In this document: piece after piece, positions 46,003-55,959 of the stretch | Layout of the letters: every line of letters begins with the position of its first letter | Position numbering within the stretch: the first letter of the stretch is position 1 | Source: Ectopseudomonas mendocina | GTDB taxonomy: Bacteria; Pseudomonadota; Gammaproteobacteria; Pseudomonadales; Pseudomonadaceae | Length of the DNA stretch: 61,737 nt | Direction: 5' to 3' | NCBI RefSeq assembly: GCF_008041835.1 | Contig: NZ_VRYE01000071.1 | Span: 1-61,737, forward strand | The notes under the pieces: generated by a model | What the model was told of the DNA's origin: nothing | Databases searched by the model: none | The model's input: the letters and a program-made list of their open reading frames with translations, nothing else | Program-made: the position numbers and the translations under genes

Positions 46003-47346
46003 GTGTTGAGATCGGTTTCCCTTCTTCTGCTGACTGCCCTGGTGTTTCAGGCCCAGGCCAAGGTCGATGCCAGCCAGGCCGCGCGCCTGGGTCAGGAACT
46101 GACGCCACTTGGCGGCGAGCGTGCCGGTAATGCCAGTGGCACCATCCCTGCCTGGACGGGCGGCCTGGCCACGCCGCCGGCCAATTACCAGCCGGGCATG
46201 CATCATCCTGATCCCTATGCTGACGACAAACTGCTGTACCGGGTCGACAGCCAGAATCTGGCGCAGTATGAACAACTGTTGCCGATCGGCCTCAAGACCC
46301 TGCTGCAGGAAAACCCCAGCTTCTACCTGCGGGTATTCCCGACCCGCCGCAGCGCTGCTGCGCCGCAGCGTATCTATGACGCCACGCGTTTCAATGCACA
46401 GAATGCCGAGCTGATTTCCGGTGGCAATGGTGTGCAGGGCGCAGCTGCCGGCGTGCCGTTCCCCCTGCCGCAGACCGGCCAGGAGGCCATCTGGAACCAC
46501 GTCATGCGTTACCGCGGCGACCAGATCAGCATGGCCACCAACCAGGCGGCGGTGCTCGCCAACGGTAGCTACAACCTGCTCAAGCTCGAGCGCGACGTCT
46601 ACTTCCTCTATGGCCGCGAAGGCGTTGCCCCGCAGGATCTGGACAACACCCTGTTCTATTACAAGTACAAGGTGGTAGCGCCGGCCAAGCTGGCCGGCTC
46701 GGCGCTGGTGGTGCAGGAGACCCTCGACCAGGTGCTGGCGATTCGCAAGGCCTGGCGCTTCAATCGTGGTGAGCGCCGTGTGCGCCGCCTGCCGATGCTT
46801 GCCTACGACACCCTGCAACCCGACACCAATGGCATGGCCACCGCCGACCAGGTGGATTCCTACAATGGCGCGCCGGATCGCTACGAGTGGCGGTTGTTGG
46901 GCAAGCGCGAGATGCTGGTACCCTACAACAGTTATGCCGTGCACCAGCGCGGCATTCCCTACGCCGATATCCTGCAGGCCAAGCACATCAACCCCGAGCT
47001 GTTGCGTTACGAGCTGCACCGCGTCTGGGTGGTCGAGGCGGATCTGCGTACCGGCTTCAGCCATCCCTATGGCAAACGCCGCTTCTATCTGGATGAGGAC
47101 AGCTGGCAGATCCTCGCCGTCGACCTGTATGACCGCAATGGCAACCTGATCGGTCTGCAGGAAGCCCACCCGATCAGCTACTACGATGTGCCGATGTTCG
47201 GCTCGACCCTGGAGACCATTTACGACCTCAAGGGTGGCCGCTATTTCGCTGACGGCCTGGATAACAACGAGAAGATGTACGACTTCAACGCCCGACTGAG
47301 CCCGCGCGACTTCACCCCGCAGGCGCTGCGCCGCGAAGGTAATTGA
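46003..47346 (+). CDS. DUF1329 outer-envelope protein
   Basis: 447 residues with a signal peptide ending FQAQA near 18. It is a DUF1329 member, a family with a LolA/LolB-like fold often linked to DUF1302 proteins; no DUF1302 gene is adjacent here. The start is GTG at 46003, six bases after GAGGAG. The function is unresolved; a role in lipid or hydrophobic-substrate handling in the periplasm is the usual suggestion. Confidence 0.82.
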   Translation: MLRSVSLLLLTALVFQAQAKVDASQAARLGQELTPLGGERAGNASGTIPAWTGGLATPPANYQPGMHHPDPYADDKLLYRVDSQNLAQYEQLLPIGLKTLLQENPSFYLRVFPTRRSAAAPQRIYDATRFNAQNAELISGGNGVQGAAAGVPFPLPQTGQEAIWNHVMRYRGDQISMATNQAAVLANGSYNLLKLERDVYFLYGREGVAPQDLDNTLFYYKYKVVAPAKLAGSALVVQETLDQVLAIRKAWRFNRGERRVRRLPMLAYDTLQPDTNGMATADQVDSYNGAPDRYEWRLLGKREMLVPYNSYAVHQRGIPYADILQAKHINPELLRYELHRVWVVEADLRTGFSHPYGKRRFYLDEDSWQILAVDLYDRNGNLIGLQEAHPISYYDVPMFGSTLETIYDLKGGRYFADGLDNNEKMYDFNARLSPRDFTPQALRREGN

Positions 47347-47353
47347 GTCTGAG

Positions 47354-47378
47354 AAAGCCACCCTTGAGGCGGCTTTTT
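47354..47378 (+). terminator. Intrinsic terminator
   Basis: Stem AAAGCCACC/GGCGGCTTT with one mismatch, 5-base loop and a T-tract, 7 bases after the DUF1329 stop. Confidence 0.8.
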
Positions 47379-47391
47379 CATTTCAGGCTGG

Positions 47392-47715
47392 CTAATTACG
47401 GTCGGCCAATATGCCGATGACCGCGAAGATCAGGATCAGCACCGGCGCCAGTGTGTAGTTGTTGAACTGCGCCAGCCCCTTGGCCAGCCAGGGCGTGAGG
47501 AAGACGATCGCCAGGCCATAGCCGACCGCGCAGAACACCACGAACAGCAGGGTGCGCAGGACGAAATTGAGGTTGCCGATGGTGCGTTGAACCCAGGCGT
47601 TGATGGCTGGGCCGAACAGCACCAGCAAAGTGGCCATGATGGCCAGGGAGATATCGCCGAGGTGGCTGCGGCTCCAGCGCGAGAGGGTGACGATCAGGTC
47701 CAGTAGCAGATCCAT
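47392..47715 (-). CDS. DUF3392 membrane protein
   Basis: 107 residues with three hydrophobic segments (ISLAIMATLLVLFGPAI, VLRTLLFVVFCAVGYGLAIVF, LAPVLILIFAVIGIL). It matches the small DUF3392 family, function unknown. It lies downstream of hemW with 87 bases between. Confidence 0.75.
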   Translation of the reverse strand: MDLLLDLIVTLSRWSRSHLGDISLAIMATLLVLFGPAINAWVQRTIGNLNFVLRTLLFVVFCAVGYGLAIVFLTPWLAKGLAQFNNYTLAPVLILIFAVIGILADRN

Positions 47716-47802
47716 GCAGGCTCCTTCAGTACAGCGCGACGTGAGCGATGGCCGCGCGAATGGCGCGTTAGCCTACCGGATTCATGCCGCGCTGTGGGTG
47801 AA

Positions 47803-48963
47803 CTAGGCCAGGAACTGCTGCAGCAGATCATTGAGAAACAGCTGGCCCTTGGCCGTGGCGACCAGTCGAGTTTCATCGGCTTGCAGCAGGCCCTGGCGTT
47901 CGGCTTCGCGGCGCGCCTGTTCGAGTTGCTGCAACGGCAGGCCGGTGCGCTGGCTGAACAGCTCGGCTGGCGCGCCTTCGCTCAGGCGCAGCACGTTCAT
48001 CAGAAATTCGAAGGGCAACTCGTCGGCTGCCAGCAGGCGTTCGCCGGCCTGGAATGCCTTGGCCGGGTCGAGGTAGTCCTTCGGCAGGCGGGTTTTCCAG
48101 GTGCGCTGGATGCGCCCTGCGGGTGTGCTCAGCTTGGCGTGGGCGCCAGCACCGATGCCGAGAAAGTCGCCGAAGGTCCAGTAGTTGAGGTTGTGCCGCG
48201 CCTGTTTGCCGGGCTGGGCGTAGGCGGACACCTCGTACTGCGCGTAGCCCTCGGCGGCGAGCAGCGCCTGGCCGGCTTCCTGGATGTCCCACAGCAGATC
48301 GTCTTCGGGCAGCTCGGGCGGCTGGCTCCAGAACACCGTGTTCGGCTCCATGGTCAGCTGGTACCAGGACAGGTGCGTCGGGCCCTGGCTGATTGCGGTG
48401 CGCAGGTCGAACAGGGCGTCCTCGATGCTCTGCTCGGGCAGGCCGTGCATCAAGTCGAGGTTGAAATTGTCGAAGCCGGCAGCGCGGGCCATGTCGGCGG
48501 CGCGAATGGCCTCGTCGCCATTGTGGATGCGCCCCAGCGCCTTGAGTTTGGCTTCCTGGAAGCTCTGCACGCCGATGGACAGACGGTTGATGCCGAGGCT
48601 TCGGTAGCCCTTGAACTTGGCCTGCTCGAAGGTGCCGGGGTTGGCTTCCAGGGTGATCTCTATGTCTGGCGCAAAGGCGATGCGCCGCTCGACGCCTTCC
48701 AGCAGACGACCCAGGGCGCGGTCGGAGAACAGGCTGGGCGTGCCGCCACCGAAGAAGATCGAAGTCAGTGGCCGGCCATGGACGTGCTGCAAGTCGGCAT
48801 CGAGATCGGCCAGCAGGGCGTCGACGTATTCCTCTTCAGGCAGCGTGGGCCCGGCGGCGTGGGAGTTGAAGTCGCAGTAGGGGCATTTGCGCACGCACCA
48901 CGGGATGTGGATATAGAGCGCCAGGGGCGGGAGCAGGAAACTCCCGCCAGCGGAATCGCTCAT
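47803..48963 (-). CDS. hemW: Radical-SAM heme chaperone HemW
   Basis: 386 residues. The cluster motif CVRKCPYC places Cys at 23, 27 and 30; GGGTPSLF follows. HemW binds heme and is distinct from coproporphyrinogen dehydrogenase HemN, with which it is often confused. The start MSDSAGGSF overlaps the rdgB stop (ATGA). Confidence 0.94.
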   Translation of the reverse strand: MSDSAGGSFLLPPLALYIHIPWCVRKCPYCDFNSHAAGPTLPEEEYVDALLADLDADLQHVHGRPLTSIFFGGGTPSLFSDRALGRLLEGVERRIAFAPDIEITLEANPGTFEQAKFKGYRSLGINRLSIGVQSFQEAKLKALGRIHNGDEAIRAADMARAAGFDNFNLDLMHGLPEQSIEDALFDLRTAISQGPTHLSWYQLTMEPNTVFWSQPPELPEDDLLWDIQEAGQALLAAEGYAQYEVSAYAQPGKQARHNLNYWTFGDFLGIGAGAHAKLSTPAGRIQRTWKTRLPKDYLDPAKAFQAGERLLAADELPFEFLMNVLRLSEGAPAELFSQRTGLPLQQLEQARREAERQGLLQADETRLVATAKGQLFLNDLLQQFLA

Positions 48964-49556
48964 GCCAGCCCCAGGCGCTTCTTGAGCAGGGCCATGGCGC
49001 GGGCGCGGTGGCTGAGGCGATTCTTCTGCTCGGCCGGTAGTTCGGCGCTGGAGCACTGGGTTTCCGGCACCCAGAACAGCGGGTCGTAGCCGAAGCCGTG
49101 CTCGCCGCGGGCTTCGTACAGGATGCTGCCGTGCCACAGGCCTTCGCAGAGGATCGGCAGCGGATCGTCGGCATGTCGAACCAGCGCCAGGGCGCAGACG
49201 AACTGCGCGCCGCGCTCGGCATCCGGCACGTCCTTGAGGGCGTTGAGCAGCTTGGCATTGTTCGCCGCGTCGCCCTGGCCATCGGCATAGCGCGCCGAGT
49301 AGATGCCGGGGGCGCCGCCGAGGGCGTCCACCGCCAGGCCGGAGTCGTCGGCCAGCGCCGGCAGGCCGGAGATGCGCGCGGCGTTGCGTGCCTTGAGGAT
49401 GGCGTTCTCGACGAACGACAGGCCGGTCTCTTCCGGCTCGACGCTGGAGAACTCGCCGATCGAGCGCACGCGTACCGCATCGCCGAGCATGGCCTGCAAC
49501 TCTTTGAGCTTGCCGGCGTTATGGCTGGCCAGTACCAGTTCCTTGAGGTCGATCAT
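48960..49556 (-). CDS. rdgB: XTP/dITP diphosphatase
   Basis: 198 residues of the HAM1/RdgB family. It removes non-canonical purine triphosphates. Motifs [11 protein letters not shown] and [23 protein letters not shown] are clear. It is translationally coupled to hemW. Confidence 0.96.
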   Translation of the reverse strand: MIDLKELVLASHNAGKLKELQAMLGDAVRVRSIGEFSSVEPEETGLSFVENAILKARNAARISGLPALADDSGLAVDALGGAPGIYSARYADGQGDAANNAKLLNALKDVPDAERGAQFVCALALVRHADDPLPILCEGLWHGSILYEARGEHGFGYDPLFWVPETQCSSAELPAEQKNRLSHRARAMALLKKRLGLA

Positions 49557-49597
49557 GCGGATATTGCCTGTCAGTTGTACGTTGAATTACAGAATCT

Positions 49598-49669
49598 GTA
49601 GGAGCGGCGCCCCGCCGCGAACCAGGACGGCAGCGCCCTGAAAGCTTCGCCCTGGGGCGGGGCGCCTAC
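49598..49669. repeat. GTAGGAGCGGCGCC-family inverted repeat
   Basis: GTAGGAGCGGCGCC at the left faces GGGGCGCCTAC at the right with CGCCGCGAA and TTCGCCC inside. It lies between rdgB and the DUF4426 gene. Confidence 0.8.
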
Positions 49670-49696
49670 GCAAAGATGCCGGCAGCGCCTGCGGCA

Positions 49697-50113
49697 TCAG
49701 TCATCCGGGAACATTTCCTGGTTGAAGGTGATGCGGTGCGCGTCGTCGCCCTGGCGCACATCGAGGGTGAAACTGAGAATCTCTCGGCTGGAGAAGGGGA
49801 ACTGCGCCAGGTAGTAGATGGCGCCGCTCTCGGTGACCTGCCTGAAGGTCAGTGCGCTGCTCTGCCCCAGCAGGTTCTTCACCTGGCCGCTGACCTGCGC
49901 GGTGCTGGCCTTGCCGGCCTTGAGTACGGCGATATTGACCACGCCCTGGGTCTTGCTGCGTACCAGGCCGGCGGCGCTGGCGATGTCCGGCTGGATGAAG
50001 CTGGAATTGAACACGCTGTAGTGCACGTCGAGGTCGCCGAAGCTCTGCTTGCGCTCGGCGGCGGCCGGCAGTGCCAGGCACAGGGCGATCAGGAAGGGAA
50101 TGATGCGACGCAT
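49697..50113 (-). CDS. DUF4426 periplasmic protein
   Basis: 138 residues with a signal peptide ending LPAAA near 19. DUF4426 members are conserved next to metW in Pseudomonas; the function is unknown. It follows metW by 14 bases and is probably in the metXW transcript. Confidence 0.85.
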   Translation of the reverse strand: MRRIIPFLIALCLALPAAAERKQSFGDLDVHYSVFNSSFIQPDIASAAGLVRSKTQGVVNIAVLKAGKASTAQVSGQVKNLLGQSSALTFRQVTESGAIYYLAQFPFSSREILSFTLDVRQGDDAHRITFNQEMFPDD

Positions 50114-50127
50114 GATGTTCTCCTCGT

Positions 50128-50754
50128 TCAGACCGCCACGCGGTGGGCGGAGAGGTCCGCGCCGCTGATGCGGTAAATGCCGATTTCGCCCAGCAGATTG
50201 GGCCAGATGCGGCTTGCCAGGCCATGACGGTGGTCACGGTCGACCGCCAGACGTTCTTCCACGCGGGCACCCTGGGCATGGCACAGGCGCTCGAAGTCCT
50301 CGAAGGTGCAGAAGTGGATGTTCGGTGTGTTGTACCAGGTGTAGGGCAGGAAGTCCGACACCGGCATGCGACCTTTTGTCGTCAGGTACCAGCGGCAGCG
50401 CCAGTGGCCGAAATTGGGGAAGGTGATGATGCAGGTCTTGCCGACGCGCAGCATCTCGGCCAGCACCTTGTCCGGGTAGTGCAGCGCCTGCAGCGACTGG
50501 GTCATGACCACCACGTCGAAGCTGTTGCTGGCGAAGTTGCCCAGGCCCAGGTCGAGGTTTTGCTCGATGACGTTGACGCCGCGCTCGATGCACAGGGCGA
50601 TCTTGTCCGGGTCGATTTCCAGGCCGTAGCCGGCCACCTGCTTGTTGTCGCGCAGCCAAGCGAGCAACTCGCCGTCGCCGCAGCCCAGGTCGAGCACACG
50701 GCTGCCCGGGGCGATCCATTCCTGGATGATGTCCAGATCCGCTCGCATGCTCAT
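50128..50754 (-). CDS. metW: Methionine biosynthesis protein MetW
   Basis: 208 residues with a methyltransferase fold ([15 protein letters not shown] at 20-34). In pseudomonads MetW is needed with MetX for homoserine acylation. The start at 50754 overlaps the metX stop by 4 bases; an internal ATG two codons later is possible. Confidence 0.94.
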   Translation of the reverse strand: MSMRADLDIIQEWIAPGSRVLDLGCGDGELLAWLRDNKQVAGYGLEIDPDKIALCIERGVNVIEQNLDLGLGNFASNSFDVVVMTQSLQALHYPDKVLAEMLRVGKTCIITFPNFGHWRCRWYLTTKGRMPVSDFLPYTWYNTPNIHFCTFEDFERLCHAQGARVEERLAVDRDHRHGLASRIWPNLLGEIGIYRISGADLSAHRVAV

Positions 50755-51890
50755 ACCTCGATTCGCTTCATGTAGCTGCCGAATGCCTGCAGGTAGCGCG
50801 GGATCGGCATGAGGAAGGCATCGTGGCCCTGCGGCGCGTCGATTTCCAGGTAGCAGACGTTCTTCTTCGCTGCCGTCAGCGCATCGACGATCTCCCGCGA
50901 GCGGGCCGGGGAGAAGCGCCAGTCGGTGGTGAAGGACATCACGCAGAAGTCCGCCTTGGCCACGGCCAGGGTCTTGGCCAGATCACCGTCATGGGCGGCG
51001 GCCGGGTCGAAGTAGTCCAGCGCCTTGGTCATCAGCAGATAGGTATTGGCGTCGAAGCGGCCGGAGAATTCCTCACCCTGGTAGCGCAGGTAGCTTTCCA
51101 CCTGGAATTCGACGCTGTGGAAGTCGTAGTTGAGCTTTTCGCTCTTTAGGCCACGGCCGAATTTCTCGCCCATGGCATCGTCGGACAGGTAGGTGATGTG
51201 GCCGACCATGCGCGCCAGCATCAGCCCGCGTTTGGGGGTCACGCCCTGTTCCAGGAAGTGTCCGCCGTGGAAATCCGGGTCGGTGAGAATTGCCTGACGC
51301 GCCACTTCATTGAAGGCGATGTTCTGCGCCGACAGCCTGGGCGCCGAGGCAATCGCCAGGCAGTGGCGTACGCGCTCGGGGTAGCTGATGGTCCACTGCA
51401 TGGCCTGCATGCCGCCGAGGCTGCCGCCGATCACTGCCGCCCACTGCTCGATGCCCAGAGCATCGGCCAGGCGTGCCTGGCTGTGCACCCAGTCTTCCAC
51501 CGTCATCACCGGGAAGTCGGCGCCATAGGGCTTGCCGGTCGCCGGATTGGTGCTGCTGGGGCCGGTGGAACCGTTACAGCCACCCAGATTGTTGAGGCTG
51601 ACGACGAAGAATTTGTTGGTGTCGATCGGTTTGCCGGGGCCGATGCAACTGTCCCACCAGCCGGGCTTGCGATCATCCGGGCTGTGGTAGCCGGCGGCGT
51701 GATGGTGGCCGGACAGAGCGTGGCAGATCAGCACCGCATTGCTGCGCGCGGCGTTCAGTTCGCCATAGGTTTCGACGACCAGTTCGTACTCGGCCAGGCT
51801 GCGCCCGCAGGCCAGCGCCAGGGGTTCGCTGAAGCGAAATACCTGGGGACTGACCAGGCCGACGGAATCTTGGGGAAATGCAGTGGGCAT
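50751..51890 (-). CDS. metX: Homoserine O-acyltransferase (succinyl type in Pseudomonas)
   Basis: 379 residues of the alpha/beta-hydrolase-type acyltransferases. The nucleophile is in GGSLGGMQ near 155, the acid and His in DWRFSP and APQGHDAFL. It acylates homoserine in methionine synthesis; in P. aeruginosa the donor is succinyl-CoA. No SAM riboswitch is seen in the 84-base gap upstream. Confidence 0.94.
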   Translation of the reverse strand: MPTAFPQDSVGLVSPQVFRFSEPLALACGRSLAEYELVVETYGELNAARSNAVLICHALSGHHHAAGYHSPDDRKPGWWDSCIGPGKPIDTNKFFVVSLNNLGGCNGSTGPSSTNPATGKPYGADFPVMTVEDWVHSQARLADALGIEQWAAVIGGSLGGMQAMQWTISYPERVRHCLAIASAPRLSAQNIAFNEVARQAILTDPDFHGGHFLEQGVTPKRGLMLARMVGHITYLSDDAMGEKFGRGLKSEKLNYDFHSVEFQVESYLRYQGEEFSGRFDANTYLLMTKALDYFDPAAAHDGDLAKTLAVAKADFCVMSFTTDWRFSPARSREIVDALTAAKKNVCYLEIDAPQGHDAFLMPIPRYLQAFGSYMKRIEV

Positions 51891-51974
51891 TGAGGCGCTG
51901 CTAATGAATCGGAGGAGGGCGCCAGTCTAAAGAGCACCGCCGGTAGCGGCAAGCGAGCAGGGCGTTCGCTTGTG

Positions 51975-53951
51975 CTACTGGCTTTGTTGCCGTGCCGCCG
52001 ACGGCAGGCTGACCACCTTGCCCTGACGCTGCACTGGCGCCGGGCGGCGCAGCACGCGCAGCATGTCGCTGGCCAGGGCCAGTTGTTGCTCCAGCTCTTC
52101 CTGGTAGCGCGCCAGTTGTTGGCTGCGCTTGTGCGTCTGCTGGGTTTCCTGGGCCAGGGCCTTGAGGCGCAGCATGTGGCTTTCCAGCATCTGCTTGTGC
52201 TCAAGGGTGTGCTGCATCAACGGCATCAAGGCATCGTTGGCCCATTGCTCGGCGTCCTGGCGCAGGCGCTGGTGTAGGCCGATCACTTCCTGGGCCAGGG
52301 TGGCGAAGAAGCGCCGGGTCAGGCTGCGCTGCTCGGTGAGCAGGGTCTTCAGGTGCAGGCGGAACTGGTCGCCCTTGGCTTGCAGTTTTTTCAGCTCGCG
52401 CAGATAGCGCTGGATCTTGAACTGCGGCGCGTCGACCCCGCCCAGCGGGCTCTCTTCGTTATGTCGGCGATAGATGGCGGCGACCATCTTGTTGGCCATT
52501 TCCGTCTCGTGCTGCAGGTTGTGCAGATCCTGTTCGACGGCGCGGAAGAACTGCAGGATGGCCTGGTTGATGCCGAGGGTGGTCCAACTGCCGGTGAGGT
52601 TGCGACGGACTTCGCTCAGGTGCTCTTCCAGGCGTTCGGCGCGTGCGGCGTGGCGCAGCAACTGGCCCTGGCGTTGCAGCAGGCGCTGATTGGTCTTCAG
52701 GCCGAGCAGGCGCTTGTGGTGCAGGCTGTGGTCTTCCTTGGTCTTGGCGGTGAGTTCGAACAGCAGTTGGCCGTTGTCCTGCTGATGATTGCCGAGCAGG
52801 GCCAGCTGTTCGCTGACTTTCTCCAGGCGCAGGCTGAGCACGTGTTGACTGTTGTTGAGCAGCTCCAGTACCTGGCGTACCACGCTATCTTCGATCAGGC
52901 GCTCCTTCTGCGCGACGATACGCTCGCACAGCAGGGTCTCCAGATTGGCCATCTGGCTGCGGGCCAGCAGCGCCTCATCCTGGCGCACCTTGGCCAGCAG
53001 CGCCTGCTTGGCCGATAGCGGCAGCACGTCCTGCCTGGCGATGCCCAGCTGTTTGGCGGTGGCGCTCTGGATTTGGCCGATGGCGTTCTGCACGAAAGTT
53101 TCGCCGGCGAGGTCGTCCCACAGTACGTCGATCTTGTTCAGCACGGCGAACAGGCAGGTTTGCGCGTCGTCGTCGAGCTGGCGGATGTGCTGCTGCCAGA
53201 TGTGCATGTCACTGGCGGTGACGCCGGTATCGGCGGCCAGCAGGAAGATGATCGCCTGGGCATTGGGCAGCATCGACAGGGTTAGCTCCGGCTCGCTACC
53301 GAGGGCGTTGAGCCCGGGGGTGTCGAGAATGCGCAGGCCCTGGCGCAGCAGCGGGTGGTCGAAGTTGACCATCGCATGGCGCCAGGCCGGCACCAGTACC
53401 TGGCCACGTTTGCCGGTGCCTTCGAGCATGTCCGGGTGGAAGCCGAGCTGGATTGCCTGTTCCACCGGCATGGATTTGGTTTTGGCCACCTGGCTGAAAG
53501 CCAGCGCCATGTTGGCGGGGTCGCTGGTGTCCAGCGGGATGTTCACCCAATGCCTCGGAATGCGCTTGAACTGCGCGACGCTGGCCGAGGCTGCGCGCGT
53601 TTCGATGGGCAGCAGGCGAATGTAGGGGCGTTCCGAGCGCGGGTCGAAGAACAGCTCGGTGGGGCACATGGTGGTACGCCCGGCATGCGAAGGCAGCATA
53701 CGCTGGCCGTATTCGGAGAAGAACAGGCTGTTGATCAGCTCGGTCTTGCCGCGTGAAAACTCGCCGACGAACGCCAGGGTGATGTGGTCGGTACGCAAGA
53801 TCTTCAGCGCGCGCTCGAGCTTGGCCTGTACCGCCTCGGAGTTGAGGCGATTGTGCTCCAGCCAGCTGCGATAGCGCGTGATCTCACGCATCAGTTCGCG
53901 TTTCCAGGCGACGTAGGCATCGACCTGCTGGCTGAGACGTTCCATGCTCAT
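51975..53951 (-). CDS. Dynamin-like GTPase
   Basis: 658 residues. P-loop GEFSRGKT at 63-70, switch I TTMCPTEL, DTPGLNAL and NKID are all in dynamin order. The C-terminal 350 residues are predominantly long helices and coiled-coil-like, with no membrane helix. Bacterial dynamins remodel or protect membranes. The start at 53951 has AGGAG at good spacing. It is read toward metX but has its own upstream region. Confidence 0.88.
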   Translation of the reverse strand: MSMERLSQQVDAYVAWKRELMREITRYRSWLEHNRLNSEAVQAKLERALKILRTDHITLAFVGEFSRGKTELINSLFFSEYGQRMLPSHAGRTTMCPTELFFDPRSERPYIRLLPIETRAASASVAQFKRIPRHWVNIPLDTSDPANMALAFSQVAKTKSMPVEQAIQLGFHPDMLEGTGKRGQVLVPAWRHAMVNFDHPLLRQGLRILDTPGLNALGSEPELTLSMLPNAQAIIFLLAADTGVTASDMHIWQQHIRQLDDDAQTCLFAVLNKIDVLWDDLAGETFVQNAIGQIQSATAKQLGIARQDVLPLSAKQALLAKVRQDEALLARSQMANLETLLCERIVAQKERLIEDSVVRQVLELLNNSQHVLSLRLEKVSEQLALLGNHQQDNGQLLFELTAKTKEDHSLHHKRLLGLKTNQRLLQRQGQLLRHAARAERLEEHLSEVRRNLTGSWTTLGINQAILQFFRAVEQDLHNLQHETEMANKMVAAIYRRHNEESPLGGVDAPQFKIQRYLRELKKLQAKGDQFRLHLKTLLTEQRSLTRRFFATLAQEVIGLHQRLRQDAEQWANDALMPLMQHTLEHKQMLESHMLRLKALAQETQQTHKRSQQLARYQEELEQQLALASDMLRVLRRPAPVQRQGKVVSLPSAARQQSQ

Positions 53952-54132
53952 CCTGGCTCTCCTCTCGGCAAGATCACCTCTTGCGGGGGCTGCGTAACGG
54001 TTCGGTTCGGGGTGCCGCCAGGAAGCACGGCATTTCGCGAGAACAGTTTGCATTATGCGAGCTGCAAGGCAACCGTCAATTGGCCTCTTCGACAGTCCCG
54101 CCTTATGGTTGGGTGCGGTGACTGAGCGGTCG

Positions 54133-54438
54133 TCAGGCGCGCTGCAGCCCAGGAATCGGCGGCAGGCTTCGCGGGGCGCGAATACGCAGGCGCTTATGCC
54201 GGTTGAGCTCGCCGCTTTCCAGGATTACCTGGCTCTTGGCGACACCGAAGGCCTTGGCCAGAAAGGCCAGCAGATGGGCGTTGGCCTTGCCGTCGACCGG
54301 TGGGGCGGTGAGACGAATCTTCAGCCGCTCGGCCTGCAGCCCGGCGAACTCGTCCTTGCTTGCCTTGGGCTGCAGGTGGCAGTCGAGGATCAGGTCCTCG
54401 CCATCCCAGCGGTAGAAGCTTTCGGTCTTGATGGACAT
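54133..54438 (-). CDS. yggU: DUF167/YggU family protein
   Basis: 101 residues with LQPKASKDEFAG and APPVDGKANAHLLAFLAKAFGV, typical of YggU. The family's biochemical function is unknown. It belongs to the conserved yggS-proC-yggT-yggU run. The start MSIKTESFY is chosen over an ATG three codons upstream. Confidence 0.92.
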   Translation of the reverse strand: MSIKTESFYRWDGEDLILDCHLQPKASKDEFAGLQAERLKIRLTAPPVDGKANAHLLAFLAKAFGVAKSQVILESGELNRHKRLRIRAPRSLPPIPGLQRA

Positions 54439-54463
54439 GCCCCTCATCCGGCGCTGCGCGCCA

Positions 54464-54484
54464 CCTTCTCCCGTTGGGAGAAGG
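54464..54484. repeat. CCTTCTCCC hairpin element
   Basis: 9-bp stem CCTTCTCCC/GGGAGAAGG with loop GTT, preceded by CCCCTCATCCGGCGCTGCGC from about 54440. It looks like a dispersed repeat, resembling the hairpin near 5541. It lies between yggT and yggU. Confidence 0.6.
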
Positions 54485-54519
54485 TCGGCAAGGAAAGCGT
54501 CGCTGCGCGAATTTTATGT

Positions 54520-55113
54520 TTAAAGGAAGGGGCTGAGCATCGGCGGCAGACCAGTGGAGGCCGCCAGACCGCCAATCACGAAACGATCGATCAGGTTGAT
54601 GGTGATGAAGGCGAAAATCGGCGAGATATCCAGGCCGCCGAGGTTCGGCAGCAGTTTACGGAATGGCGCCAGCAGCGGCTCGCAGATCTGGTTCACCAAC
54701 TGTGCGCCCGGGTTGTAGCTGCCCGGAGCGACCCAGGAGAGGATCACGCTGATGATCAGGGCGAAGAAGAACACCTTGAGAAACAGCGAGGTCACGCCAA
54801 TCATCGACCACACCAGCAGCTGCAGGATGAAACCGCCGACGTTGTAGCCCATCAGGGTCAGGGTGACGATCATCAGTAGCAGCTGCACCAGGATGGCCAG
54901 TACCAGCGAAGCCAGGTCCAGCCCGGCGAAGCCCGGAATGATCCGGCGCAGTGGAGTCACCAGCGGTTGCGTGGCCTTGACGATGAACTGGCTCAGCGGG
55001 TTGTAGAAGTCCGCACGTACCAGTTGCAGGATGAAACGCAGCAGGACGATCAGCAGATACAGGCTGCCGAGGGTCTGGATGATGTAGATGAGGGCTTCGA
55101 TGAGTCCGGACAT
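54520..55113 (-). CDS. yggT: YggT family membrane protein
   Basis: 197 residues comprising two YggT repeats, each with two hydrophobic segments and a conserved P-L-N/P (DFYNPLSQFIVKATQPL, GSYNPGAQLVNQICEPL). It is implicated in membrane organisation or osmotic tolerance. The start MSGLIEALIYIIQ at 55113 has a ribosome site; the frame extends into proC. Confidence 0.92.
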   Translation of the reverse strand: MSGLIEALIYIIQTLGSLYLLIVLLRFILQLVRADFYNPLSQFIVKATQPLVTPLRRIIPGFAGLDLASLVLAILVQLLLMIVTLTLMGYNVGGFILQLLVWSMIGVTSLFLKVFFFALIISVILSWVAPGSYNPGAQLVNQICEPLLAPFRKLLPNLGGLDISPIFAFITINLIDRFVIGGLAASTGLPPMLSPFL

Positions 55114-55123
55114 AAGTGCTTCC

Positions 55124-55942
55124 TTATTGACCCAGTTGTTCGGCCAGTTCGGCCGAGCGGTTGGCGGCGGCATTCAGCGCCTGTTGTACCAGCGCTTCGA
55201 AGCCGCCGGTCTGGAAGGTGTTGATCGCTGCCTCGGTGGTGCCGTTCGGCGAGGTGACACGACGACGCAATTCGGCGGCGTCGACATCGCTTTCACTGGC
55301 CATGCGTGCCGCACCCAGGGCGGTGTGGATGCTCAGGCGTGCAGCGGTTTCGCGCGGCAGACCGAGTTTTTCGCCTGCAGCGGTCATCGCTTCGATCAGC
55401 AGGAAGAAGTAGGCCGGGCCGCTGCCGGACACGGCGGTGACTGCGTCGATCTGTGCTTCGTTATCGAGCCACAGCGCCAGGCCAACGGCGCTCAGCACCT
55501 GTTCGGCCTGGGCCTTCTGCGCGGCGCTGACGCGGGTGTTGGCGAACAGCCCGGACACGCCCTGACGCAGCAGCGCCGGGGTGTTGGGCATGCAGCGCAC
55601 CACTGCACGCTCGCCCAGCCAGTTTTCCAGGCTGGCGCAGCTGATGCCGGCGGCGATGGAGATGATCACCTGATTGGGAGCCAGGTGCGGTGCCAGATCC
55701 AGGCATACCGCCTTCATGATCTGCGGCTTGACCGCCAACACGATCAGATCGGCGCCTTTTATGGCTTCAGCGTTGTCGGCGAAGGTGGCGATACCGTGCT
55801 CCTGCTGCAGGCGTGCACGTTGTTCGTCACCAGGCTCGCTGGCACGAATGGCGCTGGCCGCCACGCCCTGGGCGCGCAGGCCGCCAATCAGGCTGGCGGC
55901 CATGTTGCCGGCGCCGACGAAGGCGATGATCGGGTTGCTCAT
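55124..55942 (-). CDS. proC: Pyrroline-5-carboxylate reductase
   Basis: 272 residues. NAD(P)-binding FVGAGNMAASLIGGL at the N-terminus and the C-terminal VTSPNGTTEAAINTF are diagnostic. It makes proline from pyrroline-5-carboxylate. It lies between yggS and yggT at short spacing. Confidence 0.97.
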   Translation of the reverse strand: MSNPIIAFVGAGNMAASLIGGLRAQGVAASAIRASEPGDEQRARLQQEHGIATFADNAEAIKGADLIVLAVKPQIMKAVCLDLAPHLAPNQVIISIAAGISCASLENWLGERAVVRCMPNTPALLRQGVSGLFANTRVSAAQKAQAEQVLSAVGLALWLDNEAQIDAVTAVSGSGPAYFFLLIEAMTAAGEKLGLPRETAARLSIHTALGAARMASESDVDAAELRRRVTSPNGTTEAAINTFQTGGFEALVQQALNAAANRSAELAEQLGQ

Positions 55943-55959
55943 TGCAGAAATTCCTTCAT

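Noticed and set aside
45964..47361. 465-residue open frame on the minus strand
   Set aside because: It is antisense to the DUF1329 gene, which has a signal peptide, ribosome site and terminator.
51891..51974. SAM riboswitch upstream of metX
   Set aside because: The 84-base gap shows no SAM-I or SAM-II conserved core.
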